A stretch of DNA of 13,700 nucleotides. It comes from Nitrosarchaeum sp. (GTDB taxonomy: Archaea > Thermoproteota > Nitrososphaeria > Nitrososphaerales > Nitrosopumilaceae). Location: the NCBI GenBank assembly GCA_016234975.1, contig JACRND010000105.1:1-13700 (forward strand), read 5' to 3'. Made by a program: the position numbers and the translations under genes. Under the pieces are notes generated by a model that was not told where the DNA came from, searched no databases, and was given only the letters and a program-made list of their open reading frames with translations. This document shows positions 10,218-13,700 of the stretch, piece after piece. Each line of letters starts with the position of its first letter. The stretch's first letter is position 1.

Positions 10218-11918
10218 ATGTGGAATCAAGAGGTTGCATTCATGGATAAATTAGTAAACAACCAAAACCCAATCAAAAAAGAACGTAATACTGTTGTTTT
10301 TTTAATAGTCTCCCTGTTGGCAATAACTCTAATTTATCAGCTAAGGCCATTTCTGGACGATTCCCAATTTTTCTGGATTTCTTTTCCAGCATATGTGATT
10401 GTTCCTGGAACATTACTTGCATTTTCAATCTATCTTACAATCAAATTATACAAACAAAAACACTTTCAGTCAAAAGCCTTTTTATTTTTTACATTAGGGA
10501 CATCATTCTGGTTTGTAGCTGAGCAGATTTGGGCAGTGTATCAATATGTCTATAAAGCGGATCCATTTCCGTCTGTAGCCGATGTTTTCTATATCGCATC
10601 ATATCCCTTCTTTGTTATTTTTCTTTTAATTTCTCTAAAATCTATACAAAAATCAATTACCAAAAAAATTTGGTTATTTTCATTGCTGTTGTCATTTACA
10701 CTTTTAATTCCGTCACTATTAGCAAGTTTTAACTCCTTGGATCAAACAGAAGGAGGACCAGATATACTTTCTAAATCAATCGCACTTGCATATCCAATAT
10801 TGTCTTCATTCCAATTAGCTCCTGCCATTGTTGGCGTTATGTTTTTGATAAAAAAGGGCGTAAGCTATTTTTGGATGCTGTTGTTATTTGGATTTTTACT
10901 TTTCACCGTATCTGATACATTCTATCTTTTTTCAGAACTAGATGGCTCATACTATGATGGACATCCAGTAGATGTGATGTATCTTTACGCTTTTATTTTG
11001 CTAATATTTTCTTTGCACAGTCGATTAAAACTAGCAAACAGTTCTAATAATAAAAATCAAGAAATATTTTTCAGTGAAAGTATTAAATTTGAAACAATCA
11101 CTAAATTTGGCATCCCACTCATATTGATAATATTTTCTATGAGTGTCATTATTTCTTTGATTAGTGTAACTTACTCTGATCCTGTAAAAATACTATCTGC
11201 TGACTATCTTATGTTTGGAATTATATCTATCCTTGTAGTATTTACTATAATAATTCTAACAATTAACAATAGTTTAACACGATTTGTTAAAATGAGAACA
11301 AAGGAACTTGAAGAACAAAGAAATAATTTGGAATATCTAGTTGAAGAAAAAACACAGGCGATACTCAAAGCAGAAAGACTCTCAGCAATAGGGGAATTAT
11401 CTGGACGTTTAGCTCATGACTTGAGAAATCCATTATCTGTCATAAAAATGTCTATTGATTTGATAAAACAACACCCAGCAGATGCAAAAATCTCTGATAG
11501 TATCATCACTAAAAGACTTGATCTAATAGAAAAAAGCATTGAGAGAATATCTCATCCAGATGTTATTGCTAGATGTGATTCAATAAAGATCGATGCTGTT
11601 TTTATCAATCTCATTGTAAATGCAATTCAGGCAATGCCTCAAGGAGGCACCCTTGAAATTAAGATCAAATCAGAGAATGATGATGCTGTCATTGATTTTG
11701 TAGATTCAGGCATAGGTATCCCAAATGAATTCATAGATAAAATATTTGAACCGCTCTTTACTACCAAGCAAAAAGGAACTGGATTGGGTCTGGCAAGCTG
11801 CAAAAATATTATAGAACAACACAATGGAAAAATTTCAGTTAAGAATAATCCGACTACATTTACAGTGAGATTCCCAAAAACATCTGTAGAACTATATCCC
11901 AAATCTATTTCACAGTGA
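10218..11918 (+). CDS. Membrane histidine kinase with a shortened ATPase domain
   Basis: This 566-residue protein has about seven to nine membrane helices in residues 25-350. A DPFPSVADVFYIASYP string (115-130) resembles a loop seen in membrane domains of bacterial signalling proteins. A coiled linker (359-385) leads into the HisKA domain with phospho-acceptor His400 (LAHDLRNPLS). The ATPase part has the N box (N464/N468, INLIVNAIQAM), G1 (D496, DSGIGIP), F box (FEPLFTTK) and G2 (GTGLGLAS). Oddly, only 68 residues separate His400 from N468, whereas about 100-120 is usual: ERISH (446) runs straight into PDVIARCDSIK, so the first strand and helix of the ATPase domain are missing in frame. ATP binding may be impaired. 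It is divergent to its likely partner receiver and converges on the methyltransferase with a 10-base gap. Confidence 0.87.
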   Translation: MWNQEVAFMDKLVNNQNPIKKERNTVVFLIVSLLAITLIYQLRPFLDDSQFFWISFPAYVIVPGTLLAFSIYLTIKLYKQKHFQSKAFLFFTLGTSFWFVAEQIWAVYQYVYKADPFPSVADVFYIASYPFFVIFLLISLKSIQKSITKKIWLFSLLLSFTLLIPSLLASFNSLDQTEGGPDILSKSIALAYPILSSFQLAPAIVGVMFLIKKGVSYFWMLLLFGFLLFTVSDTFYLFSELDGSYYDGHPVDVMYLYAFILLIFSLHSRLKLANSSNNKNQEIFFSESIKFETITKFGIPLILIIFSMSVIISLISVTYSDPVKILSADYLMFGIISILVVFTIIILTINNSLTRFVKMRTKELEEQRNNLEYLVEEKTQAILKAERLSAIGELSGRLAHDLRNPLSVIKMSIDLIKQHPADAKISDSIITKRLDLIEKSIERISHPDVIARCDSIKIDAVFINLIVNAIQAMPQGGTLEIKIKSENDDAVIDFVDSGIGIPNEFIDKIFEPLFTTKQKGTGLGLASCKNIIEQHNGKISVKNNPTTFTVRFPKTSVELYPKSISQ

Positions 11919-11928
11919 ATCTCTTTTT

Positions 11929-12483
11929 CTAAAGTTTTCTTAAGAGAGTGAATCTACTTTTATCCGGCTCTATTTCTTCATGCATATCGACATTACTTAT
12001 GATTTTAACTTTGTAACCTAGCCATCTTTTTTGCATATTTCGAAATTTTGAATTACTGTTGATTTGTTTTTCTGATTCATCATATTTCTCACAATTCATG
12101 ATATATTTTCCTGTAACTCTATACATTTCAGAAATACCTTTTTCTAAAATATCATCCTCAAGATAATTCAAAAGCTGATGAGTAAAAACAAAATCAATTG
12201 AAGAATTCTCAAAAGGTAAATCTGTAATTGAAGATTTCTTAAAATCAAACTTGGGAAGTTTTTCTTTTGCAATATTTAGTGCGGTGTCGTTTAAATCTAC
12301 ACCATGAACATCAAATGTCTCTGGAAATAGCCTCAAATCAATTCCAGTACCACATCCTATCTCTAATACACTTGTACAACGTAATGAAACAACCAAATCC
12401 CTGACAAATTTTGCAAATTCCTCATTGAATTTAGATTCATTTTCATTTGCATATTTGTCCCAAAACCCCTTGTCATAACTCAT
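11929..12483 (-). CDS. Class I SAM-dependent methyltransferase
   Basis: This 184-residue cytoplasmic protein has a Rossmann methyltransferase core: motif I VLEIGCGTG (residues 39-47) for SAM, acidic D63 (VHGVDLND) for the ribose, SSITDLPFENSSIDFVF (motifs II-III) and a late EMYRVTGKYIMNCEKYDES segment. The start FWDKYANENESKFNEEFAKF and the LNYLEDDILEKGISEMYRV pattern recall the pseudaminic-acid-associated methylase group, a tentative link only; substrate unknown. It follows the 53-residue Cys-rich gene by 38 bases on the same strand and probably belongs to the ilvE transcript. The best Shine-Dalgarno upstream (CAGGAG at 12498-12503) fits a 7-codon frame that ends over this gene's ATG, hinting at coupled translation. 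Confidence 0.83.
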   Translation of the reverse strand: MSYDKGFWDKYANENESKFNEEFAKFVRDLVVSLRCTSVLEIGCGTGIDLRLFPETFDVHGVDLNDTALNIAKEKLPKFDFKKSSITDLPFENSSIDFVFTHQLLNYLEDDILEKGISEMYRVTGKYIMNCEKYDESEKQINSNSKFRNMQKRWLGYKVKIISNVDMHEEIEPDKSRFTLLRKL

Positions 12484-12521
12484 AAAATATTTTCATATCT
12501 CCTGTATTTGATATTAATTGT

Positions 12522-12683
12522 TTAATGCTGGCACTTGCAGGGAACAAGTTTTGTGTCAAATGTACAGTCATGAGGCCCATCTGATTTGTTATCCATTGGT
12601 ATCTCCTTCATACAGTCTTCATGGCGACCTTTTCTACAAAACCAGCAAATCTCCTGTGTATTTCCAGTTGCACAATACTCCAT
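12522..12683 (-). CDS. 53-residue Cys/His-rich protein, probable zinc binder
   Basis: From an ATG at 12681-12683 the minus strand reads MEYCATGNTQEICWFCRKGR, then HEDCMKEIPMDNKSDGPHDC and a tail ending KLVPCKCQH. Seven Cys (4, 13, 16, 24, 40, 49, 51) and three His (21, 38, 53) in 53 residues, including C-x2-C-x4-H-x2-C at 13-24, indicate one or two metal sites, most likely zinc. There is no helix long enough for a membrane segment, so it should be soluble. It lies 39 bases after ilvE and 38 before the methyltransferase on the same strand, within one probable operon; an A/T run at 12722-12731 could give it its own promoter. The protein could act as an adaptor or a nucleic-acid binder, but no family was recognised. 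Confidence 0.7.
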   Translation of the reverse strand: MEYCATGNTQEICWFCRKGRHEDCMKEIPMDNKSDGPHDCTFDTKLVPCKCQH

Positions 12684-12722
12684 GCTTGTATTACCATATT
12701 TGTGGATAAAAAACTTGGTAAA

Positions 12723-13637
12723 TTAAATAAAAGTTAACCACGGCAAGAATCTTTCATCTTTTCCCATAGTAACGTCTGAAAATGATTTTTGTAATGCCTT
12801 TGTAGTTTTCCCCATTTTTGCATTTCCTATTATTACTTTATCAATTTGTGTAACTGATTTTACCTCTGCAGCTGTTCCTGTCATAAATATCTCATCAGCA
12901 CAATACAGGTCCCCTCTTTCAAGATCTCTTTCTATGACAAATCCCCCATTCTCCTCAATAATTTGGATTACGCTGTCTCTTGTAATTCCTTCTAGTCCTC
13001 CTGCTGAAAGTGGAGGCGTTTGAATAATGTCATCTTTTACAACAAAAATATTTTCTGCGCTGCCTTCTGCAATTTTTCCATGTACATTTAGCATTATTGC
13101 TTCATCATATCCATTTTCAAGTGCTTCTACTCTTGCCAATGCGGCATTTGCATAGTTTGATGCTGCTTTTGCTTGCATTGGTTGGGATCTAGAATCTATC
13201 TTTATCCAACTTGAAACCTTACATTTTGCACCAGAGAATTTTCCTGCTTTTCCTTCTCCCATACTCCACTCCCAACACGCAATTGACACATCAACTTTGT
13301 TTGGAGTTGGTGTAAGACCCATTGTACCATAACCATAGTATGCTAATGGTCTAATGTAACATTCTTTTAAGCCGCTAGCCTTTACAGTTTTGATAATCGC
13401 ATCTGAGATCTCTTTTTTAGAAAATTGCATCTTCATAGAATACAATTTTGCTGAATTGAAGAGTCTATCAACATGTTCTGCAAGTCGGAAAATCGCTGAG
13501 CCATTAGGAGTATCATAACATCTAATCCCTTCAAAGATTGATGTTGAGTAATGCAAGGCATGAGTAAGTACATGTACTTTGGCATCTTTGAATGGAACTA
13601 ATTTTCCATTCATCCAAATTTTGCCAATTTCTTTCAT
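12723..13637 (-). CDS. ilvE: Branched-chain amino acid aminotransferase (PLP fold type IV)
   Basis: This 304-residue cytoplasmic enzyme transfers the amino group between glutamate and the 2-oxo acids of leucine, isoleucine and valine, the last step of their synthesis. Family marks in order: KIWMNGKLVPFKDAKVHVLT and HALHYSTSIFEGIRCY at the N-terminus, IRPLAYYGYG (95-104), the Schiff-base Lys157 (MQAKAASNYANA), EGSAENIF with Glu195 contacting the PLP nitrogen, LEGITRDSV and EIFMTGTAAEV. Length is normal and nothing is missing. The ATG at 13635-13637 has a TATA box centred about 27 bases upstream. Two small genes (Cys-rich protein, methyltransferase) follow on the same strand at short spacing. 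Confidence 0.93.
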   Translation of the reverse strand: MKEIGKIWMNGKLVPFKDAKVHVLTHALHYSTSIFEGIRCYDTPNGSAIFRLAEHVDRLFNSAKLYSMKMQFSKKEISDAIIKTVKASGLKECYIRPLAYYGYGTMGLTPTPNKVDVSIACWEWSMGEGKAGKFSGAKCKVSSWIKIDSRSQPMQAKAASNYANAALARVEALENGYDEAIMLNVHGKIAEGSAENIFVVKDDIIQTPPLSAGGLEGITRDSVIQIIEENGGFVIERDLERGDLYCADEIFMTGTAAEVKSVTQIDKVIIGNAKMGKTTKALQKSFSDVTMGKDERFLPWLTFI

Positions 13638-13659
13638 AGGAGAGGGAAAATACTCTACT

Positions 13660-13668
13660 AATTTAAAG
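13660..13668 (-). promoter_or_regulatory. TATA box for ilvE
   Basis: Minus-strand CTTTAAATT is centred about 27 bases before the ilvE ATG at 13637, predicting a leaderless transcript. It is nearly the same sequence as the SRPBCC promoter. Confidence 0.55.
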
Positions 13669-13681
13669 AATTATCTTTAGA

Positions 13682-13700
13682 ATGGAATTTTATGGCAAAT
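13682..13700 (+). CDS. Possible start of a gene divergent from ilvE (runs off the right edge)
   Basis: An ATG at 13682 opens a frame reading MEFYGK before the window ends. The AT-rich stretch at 13661-13670 could serve both directions. Six residues allow no identification. Confidence 0.2.

Noticed and set aside
12518..12709. Plus-strand frame of 63 codons opposite the Cys-rich gene
   Set aside because: Its apparent Cys and His content mirrors the real minus-strand gene; it has no promoter or Shine-Dalgarno and no family resemblance.

Overview
The window looks like chromosomal DNA of a marine ammonia-oxidising archaeon of the Nitrosopumilus type (Nitrososphaerota, formerly Thaumarchaeota). 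The signs are strongly AT-rich DNA, tightly packed short operons, leaderless genes that often start with TTG about 27-30 bases after a TATA box, an F420-NADP reductase, and a haem-copper oxidase operon with a split subunit II, a tandem cupredoxin and a half-size haem A synthase. This lineage call comes from gene content and recalled family features, not from a search.

Layout. Positions 1-90 hold the start of a gene running off the left edge. A five-helix membrane protein (210-803) carries two copies of a D-x3-H-x12-H metal-site motif, the signature of the copper site in AmoC/PmoC. It converges on an anchored extracytoplasmic protein (767-1258, minus). A tRNA-Arg-like gene with an abnormal T arm lies at 1302-1376 (minus), followed by an AlaA-like aminotransferase (1421-2596). 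A three-gene minus-strand operon (3888 to 2590) encodes an F420-NADP reductase, a two-helix membrane protein and a flavin/F420 split-barrel protein. Divergent to it is a histidine phosphatase (3939-4562).

The centre is the terminal-oxidase operon (4619-8230): the two halves of split COX II, COX I, a membrane-anchored double cupredoxin and CtaA. COX I is broken as given: helix XI, which should lie between NER and MPRR, is missing and the frame shifts, leaving a separate C-terminal fragment. Convergent to the operon is a secreted, anchored protein (8220-8744, minus) whose mature N-terminus would be histidine. Next come an SRPBCC protein with a ribbon-helix-helix-like tail (8843-9445), tRNA-Lys(CTT), and a divergent two-component pair: a lone receiver (9648-10070, minus) and a membrane histidine kinase (10218-11918). 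The kinase lacks the start of its ATPase domain. The right end is a minus-strand cluster: ilvE (12723-13637), a 53-residue Cys-rich, probably zinc-binding protein (12522-12683) and a SAM methyltransferase (11929-12483).

The most interesting candidate is the AmoC-like membrane protein at 210-803. The two internal deletions (COX I, histidine kinase) should be checked against raw reads before any biology is read into them. No mobile element, integrase or CRISPR array was seen, and no gene-free stretch exceeds 300 bases.
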